A DNA stretch of 64,000 nt from Rhizobium sp. L51/94 (GCF_019355555.1 NZ_CP072141.1:162501-226500), one strand, 5' to 3'. Counted from the first letter of the stretch, positions 1 through 8,299 are shown. The notes: a model not told the origin generated them from the letters alone. Numbers and translations: made by a program.

Positions 1-65
1 CTTTTCGAAACAACAGAGCGAAGCAGTTCGTCGCCAGAAGCGCCGCCGCCCTCGTCAGTGACCGG

Positions 66-95
66 CTTATAGGCCCTACCTCCCGAAGTAGTCAA
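66..95 (-). promoter_or_regulatory. strong leftward sigma-70 promoter, rrn-like
   Basis: On the minus strand TTGACT (95-90) and TATAAG (71-66) are separated by 18 bases, with a GC-rich stretch just after the -10 box. No coding frame is evident to the left. A strong promoter with a GC-rich discriminator is typical of rhizobial rRNA operons, so it probably drives an rRNA operon outside the window. The boxes are seen; the target is inferred. Confidence 0.5.
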
Positions 96-316
96 CACAC
101 ACCCACCAAAGTTTTTTGACAAATTTATAACTGCCTGTTTCCAAACAACTATTCAGAACATTTTTATCAACACACCAAAATCAACGCCACCTCGGACTGC
201 CAGACGCAAACCACAAAACACCAAATCTTGTCCAAATGGTCAAAAATCACCGACCTTGAAATCCGGCGCAAGATCCAAATCCAGTCTCTTAATCCAAATG
301 GGACCGGGCTAGAGAC
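96..316. other. AT-rich intergenic region, no gene seen
   Basis: About 220 bases without a convincing reading frame lie between the leftward promoter and the DUF883-type gene. It is visibly AT-richer than the flanks and holds a single DnaA-box-like 9-mer, TTATCAACA at 164-172. One imperfect box is not enough to call an origin. Confidence 0.4.
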
Positions 317-342
317 GGAACCAAAACGCTCGTCGTGCTGTT
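317..342 (+). promoter_or_regulatory. possible EcfG (general stress) promoter
   Basis: GGAAC (317-321) and TGTT (339-342) are separated by 17 bases and lie about 30 bases before the start codon at 373. The alphaproteobacterial EcfG consensus is GGAAC-N16/17-CGTT, so the -10 has one mismatch. The downstream product is of a stationary-phase/stress family, which agrees with the site. Confidence 0.4.
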
Positions 343-372
343 AAGGGGGCCTATGGATAAACGGAGGCCAAC

Positions 373-714
373 ATGGCGACCACGACTGACGACATCAAGA
401 ATGGCATGAGCAAGGACATCAGCGCTCTGCAGCAGGAAATCACCCGCCTTCAGAAGCTGGTGGCAGCGCAGGGCTCGGAAGCCTATAGCGACCTGCGCGA
501 CAAGGCCGGGAAACTGTACGACGACGCGGCACCCAAGGCCAAAAACGCCGTAGCTCAGATTAAAGCTGAAAGCGCCGCCGCAGCAGAGGCCGCCAAGGAG
601 CATGCAGCCGCGACGACCACCGCGCTCGTTGTGGTCGGCCTTCTCGGTCTTGCCGCAGGCTACCTGCTGGCGGGCGCTTCCCAGCCGGAACCGCAGCGCA
701 CCTGGTGGCGCTAA
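373..714 (+). CDS. ElaB/YqjD/DUF883-type membrane-anchored protein
   Basis: A 113-residue protein with a long amphipathic helical region (about residues 10-75, rich in Ala, Lys, Glu) followed by one C-terminal glycine-rich membrane segment (about 83-102) and a short tail ending in Trp-Trp-Arg. This is the layout of the ElaB/YqjD/ElaB-like DUF883 family; E. coli YqjD and ElaB are inner-membrane proteins that bind ribosomes in stationary phase. GGAGG at 362-366 precedes the ATG. A terminator follows. Family is inferred from architecture; ribosome binding is family knowledge. Confidence 0.7.
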   Translation: MATTTDDIKNGMSKDISALQQEITRLQKLVAAQGSEAYSDLRDKAGKLYDDAAPKAKNAVAQIKAESAAAAEAAKEHAAATTTALVVVGLLGLAAGYLLAGASQPEPQRTWWR

Positions 715-754
715 CCGACTTTGGTGTAAATGGAAGGTATAAATGACCAAAACG

Positions 755-780
755 AGGCCTGCCCATGCGGCAGGCCTTTG
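755..780 (+). terminator. rho-independent terminator
   Basis: A perfect 9-bp stem (755-763 with 769-777, loop of 5) followed by TTTG closes the DUF883-type gene. Confidence 0.7.
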
Positions 781-864
781 TATTGAGTGCAATACATGAT
801 TTACTGATGGCTTATACAACGCAATTCGGGGCCTAACGATAAGAAAAAAGTGCGGGAGGAAATC

Positions 865-1071
865 ATGCAGACTGCCAGACCGGAAAGTATCGTCGAAGTC
901 AGCGTCGTGAAGGCGGGCATCAGCCGGGCAGTCGGCATCATGAGCATGCGGCAGGCACTCGAACTTCCCGACATTCCGAACCTCATCTATTCCCACCCGG
1001 ACCCGGCATTGGCCGCCGCCGGCGTAGAGGTAAGCCGCGAGGACCTCGAAGGCTTTCTCATTCATCACTGA
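865..1071 (+). CDS. small conserved-looking hypothetical protein
   Basis: A 68-residue acidic soluble protein. The ATG at 865 is chosen over an upstream in-frame GTG at 850 because GGGAGGA (854-860) sits 4 bases before it. No known domain is recognised; there is no signal peptide or membrane segment. It ends Ile-His-His. It stands alone between a terminator and the pseudouridine synthase gene. Codon use looks like its neighbours. Confidence 0.6.
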   Translation: MQTARPESIVEVSVVKAGISRAVGIMSMRQALELPDIPNLIYSHPDPALAAAGVEVSREDLEGFLIHH

Positions 1072-1145
1072 TGCGGACGGGATCCATGTGAGTGGTTGCT
1101 TCCCTGCCCCCGCCCGCCCGCACCGTTTGCATGTAACCGCCTGAC

Positions 1146-2006
1146 ATGCCAAACCGGCTGCAGAGATACCAAGTGCAGGACGGACCGGTGAGCCAAAGGC
1201 AATCTCCGCAACGACATGACCGTGGCGGCAAAAATCGCGAGACAACGGACGGCAAAAGGGTGACGCTACCCCGGGCACTTTCGAAGCTCGGCTATTGTTC
1301 GCGAACCCAGGCAGAAGCACTGATTTCCGAAGGCCGTGTCAGTGTCGACGGCGGCACCGTCACAGACACCGCCGCCTGGGTCGATCTCGACCACACACAG
1401 ATTGCCGTCGATGGAATCGCCGTGGTGGCAGAGACGAAAGTCTATCTCATGCTCAACAAGCCGCGCGGCCTGGTGACCACGCGCCACGATCCCGAGGGCA
1501 GACCGACCGTCTATGATTGCCTGAAGACCTTCGACGTCCCGCATCTTTCACCGGTCGGCCGGCTCGACAAGGCCAGCGAAGGGCTGCTGCTCTTTACCAA
1601 CGATACTGTGCTGGCACAGGCGCTGCTCGACCCCATCACCCATGTCGCAAAAACCTACCATGTGCAGATCGACCAGCAGATGGACGAAACGCGGCTGGCG
1701 AGGATGATCTCCGGCGTCACCTCGGACGGTGAATGGCTGACGGCGAGCTCGGCAACGGTGCTGCGCCATGGAGATCGCAATGCATGGATAGAGGTCGAAC
1801 TGCGGCAGGGGCGCAACCGCCAGATCCGCCGGATGCTCGATGTTCTCGGCGTTGCCTGCCTGCGGCTGGTGCGCGTCAGTTTCGGGGATCTGCAACTCGG
1901 AGATCTTTCCAAGGGCAATGTGCGGGCGCTGACGGAGACGGAGGTCAGAGGGCTGAGGCAGGCAAGCGGCATGGAAAAGCGCAGCGAACCCGGCCGGAGA
2001 CGCTAG
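1146..2006 (+). CDS. RsuA/RluB/RluE-family rRNA pseudouridine synthase
   Basis: Isomerises a uridine in rRNA to pseudouridine. The first ~40 residues are basic and poorly conserved; an S4 RNA-binding domain follows (about 41-95, LPRALSKLGYCSRTQAEALI), then the catalytic domain with the family motif GRLDKASEGLLL, whose Asp is the catalytic residue, and the later GRNRQIRRML motif. Length with the start used is 286 residues; a GTG at 1260 would begin directly at the S4 domain, so the start is uncertain. Just downstream, 3 bases away, is the phosphoribosyltransferase gene, suggesting cotranscription. Which uridine is modified cannot be told from sequence. Confidence 0.88.
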   Translation: MPNRLQRYQVQDGPVSQRQSPQRHDRGGKNRETTDGKRVTLPRALSKLGYCSRTQAEALISEGRVSVDGGTVTDTAAWVDLDHTQIAVDGIAVVAETKVYLMLNKPRGLVTTRHDPEGRPTVYDCLKTFDVPHLSPVGRLDKASEGLLLFTNDTVLAQALLDPITHVAKTYHVQIDQQMDETRLARMISGVTSDGEWLTASSATVLRHGDRNAWIEVELRQGRNRQIRRMLDVLGVACLRLVRVSFGDLQLGDLSKGNVRALTETEVRGLRQASGMEKRSEPGRRR

Positions 2007-2009
2007 ACC

Positions 2010-2693
2010 ATGATGCAGCCCGAAGACTTCTGGCAGCAGATCGATCCGCCCGGCCCCGAGATCGCCGGGCCTTTCCACGACAGCTACAGCGCCGCTTTCG
2101 ATGGCGGCCGGATCAGCCTTCCGATCCGCGTGCTTGCCGACGGGCGCCACGCACTGGCCTCGTTGATCATCAATCAGGCAAGCTTTGCCGTGCAGGATGC
2201 GTTGGCAAGGGTGCTCGCCGAGCGGATTTCCGGCTTTGCCATCGATGTCGTCGTCGGCCTGCCGACCCTCGGACTGACGCTCGCCTCCGCCGTCGCCCGC
2301 CAACTCGGCCACAGCAGGTATGTCCCGCTCGGGACGTCGCGAAAATTCTGGTACCGCGACGAATTTTCGGTGGATATGTCTTCTATCACCACGTCTGATC
2401 GGAAGCGCCTGTTCATAGACCCTCGCCTTCTGCCGTTGATCGAAGGCAAGCGCGTGGCCCTGGTCGACGACGTCATCTCCAGCGGAACCTCGATCGCCGC
2501 CGGCCTCGAGCTGATGACCTTATGCGGCGTCGAACCGGTTGTGATTGGCGCGGCGATGCTGCAGTCGGAGCGCTGGCGGCAGCGTCTCGGCGCGCTCGAT
2601 CGGAAATGGACAGAGCGGGTTGTCGGCGTCCTGGCGACGCCTCTCCTCGAGCCGGCAGACGGCGGCGGCTGGCAGCGGCCGGCCTCGTCCTGA
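2010..2693 (+). CDS. phosphoribosyltransferase-domain protein
   Basis: A 227-residue type I phosphoribosyltransferase. The PRPP-binding motif VALVDDVISSGTS is at about 149-161, and a conserved VVGLPTLGLTLA segment precedes it as in adenine-PRT-like enzymes. The substrate base is not evident; it is not one of the well-known purine enzymes by overall length. Start at 2010 is ATG-ATG with GGAG about 12 bases upstream. It follows the pseudouridine synthase by 3 bases and precedes purC by 91 bases. Confidence 0.75.
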   Translation: MMQPEDFWQQIDPPGPEIAGPFHDSYSAAFDGGRISLPIRVLADGRHALASLIINQASFAVQDALARVLAERISGFAIDVVVGLPTLGLTLASAVARQLGHSRYVPLGTSRKFWYRDEFSVDMSSITTSDRKRLFIDPRLLPLIEGKRVALVDDVISSGTSIAAGLELMTLCGVEPVVIGAAMLQSERWRQRLGALDRKWTERVVGVLATPLLEPADGGGWQRPASS

Positions 2694-2784
2694 GGCTGTC
2701 GTTCTGCCCGCAACGCAGCGATCGCGGTTGACATCGGCGACTGGCAATTTATGGATCGGCGGACAACGCGCATCCTGAAACCGG

Positions 2785-3762
2785 ATGCCCAGCCGATTGG
2801 TGGTCCCCTTGCGCATCCTTTCAGAAGCCCATTTTCCTGAACTGCCGAACTATTATCGCGGCAAGGTGCGGGAAAACTACGACTTGCCCGACGGCAACCG
2901 CATCATCATCAGCACGGACCGGCTGAGTGCATTCGACCGTATCCTCACCTGCATTCCCTACAAAGGTCAGGTACTGACCGAGACAGCGCGCTACTGGTTC
3001 GAGGCGACCAAGGACATCTGCCCCAACCACGTTGTTGCCTATCCCGATCCGAACGTCGTCGTCGGCAAGCGGCTGGACATCCTCCCCGTCGAGATTGTTG
3101 TTCGCGGTTACTTGGCAGGCACCACGGGCACATCCATTCTGACGCTCTACAAGAAAGGCGAGCGAACCATGTATGGCACGACGCTGCCCGACGGCATGCG
3201 TGACAACCAGATCCTGCCGCAGCCGATCATCACACCCACCAGCAAGGAATTCGACGGCGGTCACGACGCGCCGCTGACGCCCACCGAAATTATCGAGGGC
3301 GGATTGCTGACCGAACTGCAGTGGAAGACGCTGTCAGAGTATGCCTTTGCGCTCTTTGCACGCGGCCAGCAGATGGCGCTGGAACGCGGTCTTATCCTGG
3401 TCGATACGAAATACGAGTTCGGGGTAGACGAGGCCGGCACCATCATTCTTGCCGACGAGATCCACACCCCGGACAGCAGCCGCTACTGGATTGCCGACAG
3501 CTATCAGGAAAGCTTCGAGAAGGGCAGCCGCCCGGCAAGCTTCGACAAGGACTTCGTCCGCAGCTGGGTCGCCGAGCGCTGCGACCCGTATCGGGACGAA
3601 ATACCTCAAATTCCTCTGGAATTGGTGGAACAGACCTCAAAAGTCTACATCGCCGCCTACGAGGCAATAACGGCTACACGCTTTGTCCCCGACAATCGTG
3701 GCGAGAGCCCGCTGGCACGGGTTCGCGCAAGCTTGGCCAGCTATTTTCCGAAATCAGCATGA
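2785..3762 (+). CDS. purC: phosphoribosylaminoimidazole-succinocarboxamide synthase (SAICAR synthetase)
   Basis: Joins aspartate to CAIR with ATP in purine synthesis. The N-terminal motif [12 protein letters not shown] (ATP-binding region), the [12 protein letters not shown] segment, and the C-terminal [15 protein letters not shown] motif identify the family. At about 317-325 residues this is the longer form, like yeast Ade1, rather than the ~240-residue bacterial form; rhizobia often carry both. The ATG at 2785 is used, but a TTG at 2809 begins at the conserved sequence and is an equally good start. No terminator is evident after the gene. Confidence 0.92.
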   Translation: MPSRLVVPLRILSEAHFPELPNYYRGKVRENYDLPDGNRIIISTDRLSAFDRILTCIPYKGQVLTETARYWFEATKDICPNHVVAYPDPNVVVGKRLDILPVEIVVRGYLAGTTGTSILTLYKKGERTMYGTTLPDGMRDNQILPQPIITPTSKEFDGGHDAPLTPTEIIEGGLLTELQWKTLSEYAFALFARGQQMALERGLILVDTKYEFGVDEAGTIILADEIHTPDSSRYWIADSYQESFEKGSRPASFDKDFVRSWVAERCDPYRDEIPQIPLELVEQTSKVYIAAYEAITATRFVPDNRGESPLARVRASLASYFPKSA

Positions 3763-4087
3763 ACGGTCTTGCAATTTTGCGACCGTTATTGTCCGAGCCA
3801 AATGGCAACGCGAGTCGACCCGAAACGGTCGCGGCGACCGACGGACAGGGTATGCTTTTTGCAACACTTGAAAAAATTCGTCCCTGCAAGACGCGGTTTC
3901 ACACCTCTGTGTGATCAATCACGCCTCAGAATCTGGCAGAGGGGCTGTGATCTTGCAATCGCCGTTGCTAGATTGTCGCGACTTTCGACTACCCGTTTGC
4001 GGACCGTGAATGTGTACGATATTGACACGGAGTTATGAAAACTTCGTTAACGCACTGATAGTAATTAGAATTGTGGGAAATAAAGTG
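3763..4087 (+). promoter_or_regulatory. upstream region of outer-membrane efflux gene with palindrome
   Basis: A 325-base gap. It contains a perfect 6+6 palindrome, TCACAC-CTCT-GTGTGA, at 3899-3914, a possible operator, and a TTGACA hexamer at 4022-4027 without a clear -10 partner. An in-frame extension of the downstream gene to 4010 is judged non-coding because it lacks the lipoprotein signal at its start. Confidence 0.3.
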
Positions 4088-5521
4088 ATGGTTTCCATTC
4101 GTACAGCTGCTCCTGCCCTGCTGCTTATCCTGGCAGGTTGCGTCAGCGGCCCAGATCATAAGCCGCCGGTGATGCCTCTTCCGGCGAAATTCTCGGAAGG
4201 CGGCACGAAGTCGAACGATGACGTTTCGAGCCGCAAGTGGTGGATGGACTACCATGACACCAAGCTCAACGGCCTCGTCAACATAGGCCTCGCCCAGAAC
4301 GTTTCCATCCTGTCGTCGCTCGAAGCCACGGTCGCTTATGAAGGCGACGTCACGGTTGCCGGCGCAGGGGGTCTCCCCAGCTTGACAGGCACTGCGGCGC
4401 AGACGGTGAGCGGCCAGAAGGGCAAGCTCCGTACCGAGCAGGCGACGCAGCACACCAGCAGCGGCGAATTGACGGCCTCCTGGCTTCTCGACCTGTTCGG
4501 ACAATATCGTCGTGCCCGCGAAGGCGCACTCGATACGCTCGATGCAGCCTATGCCACCGTCGATGTGACCCGTCTGGCCTATCTGCAGGATCTGGTGACC
4601 AGCTACATCACGGCCCGCTACTATCAGGCGCTGATCGGCGTCGCCAACGAGAACCTCAAGTCCCGCCGCGAAACGCTCGAACTGACGAAGTTCCAGCTGC
4701 AGGCCGGCGCCGCATCACGTCTGGACGTCGTTCAAGCCGAGGGCCTCGTCAACTCGTCGCTCGCGGAGCTGCCGCCGAACGAAATCGCCTTCCGCAAGCA
4801 GGTGCATCACATTGCTACCCTGCTGAACGTCCCTTCGGCCACCGTCATTGCCGAAATGCAGTCGTCGACCGGACAGCCTGTCTTCCGTGGCAATGTTACA
4901 ACAGGCGTTCCGGCCGATCTCGTCCGCAACCGTCCCGATATCCGCAAGGCCGAACGTCAGCTGGCAGCAGCTACAGCCCAAATCGGCGTTGCCGAAGCGC
5001 AGCTCTATCCGAGCATTTCGCTGAGCGGTTCGATCTCGCCTTCCTACATCAAATCCGGCGGCACGAAGGGTGGCCTCACCACCTGGTCATTCGGCCCGAC
5101 GCTCAACCTGCCGATCTTCGACGGCGGCCTGTTGCGCGCCAATGTCAAGATCGCCGAATCGAACGCCCGTGCAGCCTACCTCTCCTGGAAGTCCACGGTC
5201 TTGTCGGCTGTCGAGGATGTCGAGAACGCGCTTTCGGCCGTTACCCGCGATGCACAGACGATCTCGGCGCTCCGTGCGCAGGTCAAATCCTACCGCGAAG
5301 CGCTGCAGCTTTCGACTGCCAGCTACAAGGATGGCGCATCGTCGCTGCTCGACGTCATCACTGCGCAGCTTCAGGTCACATCCGCACAGGAAAGCCTTGC
5401 AGCTGCCGTGCAGACCAGTGCAGCCGACTATGTGTCGCTGAACGTTGCGATCGGTGCAGGCTATGTCCCAGCCAGCCCGGACAAGGTCACCCCGGTAACC
5501 CTGGCCTCGAAGAAGATGTAA
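4088..5521 (+). CDS. TolC/OprM/NodT-family outer-membrane efflux lipoprotein
   Basis: Outer-membrane channel of a tripartite efflux system. Starting at ATG 4088 gives a lipoprotein signal with lipobox LAGC, then two outer-membrane-efflux-protein repeats; the motif VRNRPDIRKAERQLAAATAQ is typical of the NodT/OprM subfamily. About 477 residues, the usual length. The GTG at 4085 is an alternative. No membrane-fusion or RND/MFS partner is adjacent, so it is likely a shared or orphan channel whose partner lies elsewhere. A terminator follows at 5568. Confidence 0.88.
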   Translation: MVSIRTAAPALLLILAGCVSGPDHKPPVMPLPAKFSEGGTKSNDDVSSRKWWMDYHDTKLNGLVNIGLAQNVSILSSLEATVAYEGDVTVAGAGGLPSLTGTAAQTVSGQKGKLRTEQATQHTSSGELTASWLLDLFGQYRRAREGALDTLDAAYATVDVTRLAYLQDLVTSYITARYYQALIGVANENLKSRRETLELTKFQLQAGAASRLDVVQAEGLVNSSLAELPPNEIAFRKQVHHIATLLNVPSATVIAEMQSSTGQPVFRGNVTTGVPADLVRNRPDIRKAERQLAAATAQIGVAEAQLYPSISLSGSISPSYIKSGGTKGGLTTWSFGPTLNLPIFDGGLLRANVKIAESNARAAYLSWKSTVLSAVEDVENALSAVTRDAQTISALRAQVKSYREALQLSTASYKDGASSLLDVITAQLQVTSAQESLAAAVQTSAADYVSLNVAIGAGYVPASPDKVTPVTLASKKM

Positions 5522-5567
5522 GCTTCTACCAGGGCGTCGCCGCCTAACCCTTTTATACACATTGAAC

Positions 5568-5600
5568 CCGCCGCAGCACCGCCTGCGGCGGTTTCGTTTT
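5568..5600 (+). terminator. rho-independent terminator
   Basis: Stem CCGCCGCAG / CTGCGGCGG (5568-5576 with 5583-5591) followed by TTTCGTTTT, closing the efflux channel gene. Confidence 0.75.
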
Positions 5601-5668
5601 GGGGGAGGCAATTCAGGGGTTGGATTGTCGGGACAATAAAGCGGGATACGACATGCACCAAAACGACA

Positions 5669-5693
5669 AAAAGGCCGGAACGATCCGGCCTTT
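5669..5693 (+). terminator. hairpin with T-tract, possibly bidirectional terminator
   Basis: AAAGGCCGG / CCGGCCTTT flank a short loop within the 471-base intergenic region 5522-5992. It has no gene directly upstream, so it may be a second-line terminator or end a short untranslated RNA. Confidence 0.5.
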
Positions 5694-5772
5694 CGTCACC
5701 TGCTTCGAAACAATGCCAGTACATCCGTGGTCAAAGCGAAAGCAGATTTGCACACAGTCTGGGCGCGATAGG

Positions 5773-5788
5773 TTAACAAAAGGTTAAC
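5773..5788. promoter_or_regulatory. CtrA-type binding site
   Basis: TTAA-CAAAAGG-TTAAC matches the alphaproteobacterial CtrA consensus TTAA-N7-TTAAC without mismatch. It is intergenic, 205 bases before the SH3-domain gene. Match is seen; binding is inferred. Confidence 0.5.
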
Positions 5789-5992
5789 GCTGTCCCGCCG
5801 CTGCCGCTAGGAGCGTTGCTCCCCGGGCTTTTTCGTCGCTATGTGGCTTCAGAATAAATGGTTTGGCAGGGGGCGCATTTCAAGATGGTAGTGCCATTCA
5901 GCGTTCAAGTTACGTTCATGCATCTATTCTTACAAGACGAGAGAAAGCAGCCCCTCGAATCATTGCTGCAAGACGTCCCACGGAGGAGACAC

Positions 5993-6976
5993 ATGAGGAA
6001 ACTACTTCTGGCCACCGCAGCCCTGGGCAGCGTGTTGGCCTTGCCGGCGATCGCCGAGGCTGCCTCGGGCTTCTCGACGGCGAACGTCAACATGCGTTCC
6101 GGACCGAGTACTGCCTATCCGGCTGTCACGCTCATCCCGATCGGCGCTCCACTCAGGATAAACGGCTGCCTTGCAGACCTTCCCTGGTGCGACGTCTCGT
6201 TTGACGGCGGTCGCGGTTGGGTCGCAGGTCGTTACGTTCAGGCGGTATACCAGCAGCGGCGTATCTATGTCGGTCCGCAGTATTACCGTCCGCTCGGCAT
6301 CCCGACAATCACCTTCGATCTCGACAACTACTGGGACCGCAACTATCGCGGCCGGGATTTCTACCGCGACCGTGATCGCTGGGCGCAGGGTCCGGACTGG
6401 CAGCGCAATGGCGGCCAGCCGATCTATCGCCGGCCACCACCGCCGCCGGTTTACGATCCGCAGGACGAAGACCAGGGTAACTGGCAGAGGCGCCACCAGC
6501 GCCAGCCGGACTACGGCGACAATTACCAGAGCGATGACAACCCGCCACCCCGCCACCGTCCGCGTTATGGCGACGGCGACGGCGACGCTGGTCAGCGCTA
6601 TGGCGACCCCGACCAGGGCAACTTCGACGGCGACAACAACCAGCCGCCGCGCAGGCGCCAGCAGCAGGATCAGCAAGATCAGCAGCAACCCCAGCAGCAG
6701 CAACGGCCGCAGCGCGACCAGCCTCCCCAGGGCCAGCCGCCGCGTCAGCAGCCTCCACAGGCCCAGCCACAGCCGCCGCAGCCTCAGCCTCCGCAGCAGC
6801 CTGCTCCGCCGCCGCCGCGTGCTCAGCCCGAGGCCCCTCGTCCGCAACCACAGCCGCAGGCTCAGCAGCCGGGCAGGAGCGAGCCGCCGCGCGTCATTCG
6901 TCGTAATGATGGTCAGGTCATAGTGTGCCCGGACGCCGGCCCTGCCTGCAACGAGCCGCACTCGTCGCACAATTGA
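5993..6976 (+). CDS. secreted SH3-domain protein with long Pro/Gln-rich tail
   Basis: 327 residues. A Sec signal peptide (about 1-23, ending AIAEAA), one bacterial SH3 domain (about 24-85, NVNMRSGPSTAYPAV motif), a middle Arg/Asp/Tyr-rich part, and a low-complexity C-terminal half made almost wholly of Pro, Gln and Arg. Two C-terminal Cys near the end may form a disulfide. SH3 domains of this kind bind peptidoglycan or other envelope partners. Start at 5993 follows GGAGGAG at 5982-5988; an in-frame extension to 5858 has no support. Function unknown. Confidence 0.8.
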   Translation: MRKLLLATAALGSVLALPAIAEAASGFSTANVNMRSGPSTAYPAVTLIPIGAPLRINGCLADLPWCDVSFDGGRGWVAGRYVQAVYQQRRIYVGPQYYRPLGIPTITFDLDNYWDRNYRGRDFYRDRDRWAQGPDWQRNGGQPIYRRPPPPPVYDPQDEDQGNWQRRHQRQPDYGDNYQSDDNPPPRHRPRYGDGDGDAGQRYGDPDQGNFDGDNNQPPRRRQQQDQQDQQQPQQQQRPQRDQPPQGQPPRQQPPQAQPQPPQPQPPQQPAPPPPRAQPEAPRPQPQPQAQQPGRSEPPRVIRRNDGQVIVCPDAGPACNEPHSSHN

Positions 6977-6988
6977 GCATTGAAGATG

Positions 6989-7013
6989 CAGGAGGTCTCT
7001 CTGAGTCCTCCTG
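6989..7013 (+). terminator. possible weak terminator hairpin
   Basis: CAGGAGG / CCTCCTG with an 11-base loop just after the SH3 gene; no T-run follows. Confidence 0.35.
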
Positions 7014-7052
7014 TCCTACCTGACCCGCAGGGCGCGTCAGCTTGCGACCGTT

Positions 7053-7295
7053 TTAGTGAGTTGTCAGGTCTGCTTCGCGCGTTGCCGACATGAAGATCTC
7101 ACGAGCTTCCTCGGCTGACCGCCGGCCTGCTATCGCAGCACGGCAGACGCTGCGCGCAGCCACATAAAGAGGCCCGCGCCGATCAGGCCACATGTCCATC
7201 AGGCAGTGCAACGCATCGGATGGACCACTGATCACCCGGGCGTCATCCTGGCTGAAACCCACCTCTACCGGATTGCTCCATTTAACGTGTCGCAT
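7053..7295 (-). CDS. DUF982-domain protein
   Basis: 80-residue soluble protein of the DUF982 family, which is largely confined to Rhizobiales and often multicopy; the core is the FSQDDARVISGPSDALHCLM segment followed by a conserved Ala/Arg-rich helix. ATG at 7295 is preceded by GGAGGAG about 9 bases upstream, so the longer frame to 7382 is not used. It stands alone. Function is unknown. Confidence 0.75.
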   Translation of the reverse strand: MRHVKWSNPVEVGFSQDDARVISGPSDALHCLMDMWPDRRGPLYVAARSVCRAAIAGRRSAEEAREIFMSATREADLTTH

Positions 7296-7468
7296 GAGCC
7301 TGTCTCCTCCTGACCTATGCTTGAGCGTCATCCTCCTCGATGACGCGCAAATGACATTGTCCATTAGTCCCGATAAAAACACAACCGGTGAAATACGGGG
7401 GAGCCGGGCAGCAACGCTTGGTCATCCGAAGGACCAGATGGCAAAGATGTGCGGCTGAAATGCTGGCC

Positions 7469-7780
7469 TTAGAAATTGCCTCTTGCGCCATCGGCGGTCA
7501 GCATCTTGAAGTTGGTTCCATCTGTCAGGATCTTGGCGCAACCGGTGCTGCCATTTGGCGACCGGATGCAAATGCTACCGTTCGACACCTTGTAGCCCTT
7601 GCTGCTGCCTTCCTTGTAGGTGAAGCCGTTGGCATTTGTCTTGCCTGCAGCGTTAGGACCGAGGTGCTTGACGATTTCAGCTTTGGTTGCCGAACGAAGC
7701 TCGGCGGAATATGCCGGTGCTGAGAGGGCGCACAGGGACAAGGAACCTGCGACGAACAGGTTGGCAATTTTCACGATCAT
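7469..7780 (-). CDS. small exported protein, unknown
   Basis: 103 residues with a clear Sec signal peptide (MIVKIANLFVAGSLSLCALS, cleavage near AYSA) and a mature part of about 75 residues with two Cys that could pair. A TTG-started extension to 7819 lacks a signal and is rejected. No known domain. It is probably periplasmic. Base composition resembles its neighbours. Confidence 0.65.
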   Translation of the reverse strand: MIVKIANLFVAGSLSLCALSAPAYSAELRSATKAEIVKHLGPNAAGKTNANGFTYKEGSSKGYKVSNGSICIRSPNGSTGCAKILTDGTNFKMLTADGARGNF

Positions 7781-8010
7781 GGTGACATAGACCTCTTGGG
7801 GAGCAGGACGGTGCTGCAACGGCGGTAGTCCAAACAGGACGCCAACTCATGCCGAAAATACAGAGGGGCGTGAGATGTGCAATGCAGTTGTTGATTTTTG
7901 CAGTGCAACAATTGTTTCCGGGCCCTTGGGGCCAGCACGATTGCTGTCCAGACGTGGGTCGGGCGGCGCGTGCGCCGCCCGACGAATAGGCTAATTTTAT
8001 CGATCGACAG

Positions 8011-8199
8011 TCAGATCGCGGCATCCGGCGTGGGCCGGATTGTTGCAGCGACGGGATCGTTCGGGTTCAGGTCGTCTTCCGGCTGGATAATCGGTGGCAC
8101 GGCCGGCTTTTCCTGCGTCCGGTCGGGGATACCCGGCGTAAACGTAGGACCCCGTGGCGTCTCGGCGTCTGGCTGCGGAAGAGGATCGCGATTAGGCAT
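8011..8199 (-). CDS. small Pro/Asp-rich protein under a stress promoter
   Basis: 62 residues, very rich in Pro, Asp and Thr, with no Cys, no membrane segment and probably disordered. ATG at 8199 is preceded by AAGGAGA 6 bases upstream. A perfect EcfG-type promoter lies 36 bases before it, which makes this a likely general-stress peptide. No family is recognised. Confidence 0.6.
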   Translation of the reverse strand: MPNRDPLPQPDAETPRGPTFTPGIPDRTQEKPAVPPIIQPEDDLNPNDPVAATIRPTPDAAI

Positions 8200-8234
8200 G
8201 GATTTCTCCTTCATCAATTAGCGGCACCTGGACT

Positions 8235-8259
8235 AACGACACCGCCCGCCATTCGTTCC
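8235..8259 (-). promoter_or_regulatory. EcfG (general stress sigma factor) promoter
   Basis: On the minus strand GGAAC (8259-8255), 16 bases, CGTT (8238-8235). This is an exact match to the alphaproteobacterial EcfG consensus and stands 36 bases upstream of the start codon at 8199. Confidence 0.7.
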
Positions 8260-8299
8260 GCCTTGTATAAGGAATCTGGAATGAGCCTGCGCATAACGA

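Noticed and set aside
164..172. DnaA-box-like TTATCAACA, possible replication origin
   Set aside because: A single imperfect box; no cluster of boxes or usual origin genes (hemE, dnaA) nearby.
289..1320. 343-residue minus-strand frame across the first two small genes and the pseudouridine synthase start
   Set aside because: Covers the terminator and other gene signals on the plus strand and has no recognisable motif.
6650..6850. repetitive CAG/CCG-rich stretch that looks like a CRISPR array or satellite
   Set aside because: It is the coding sequence for a Pro/Gln-rich tail; no regular spacers or repeats of fixed length.
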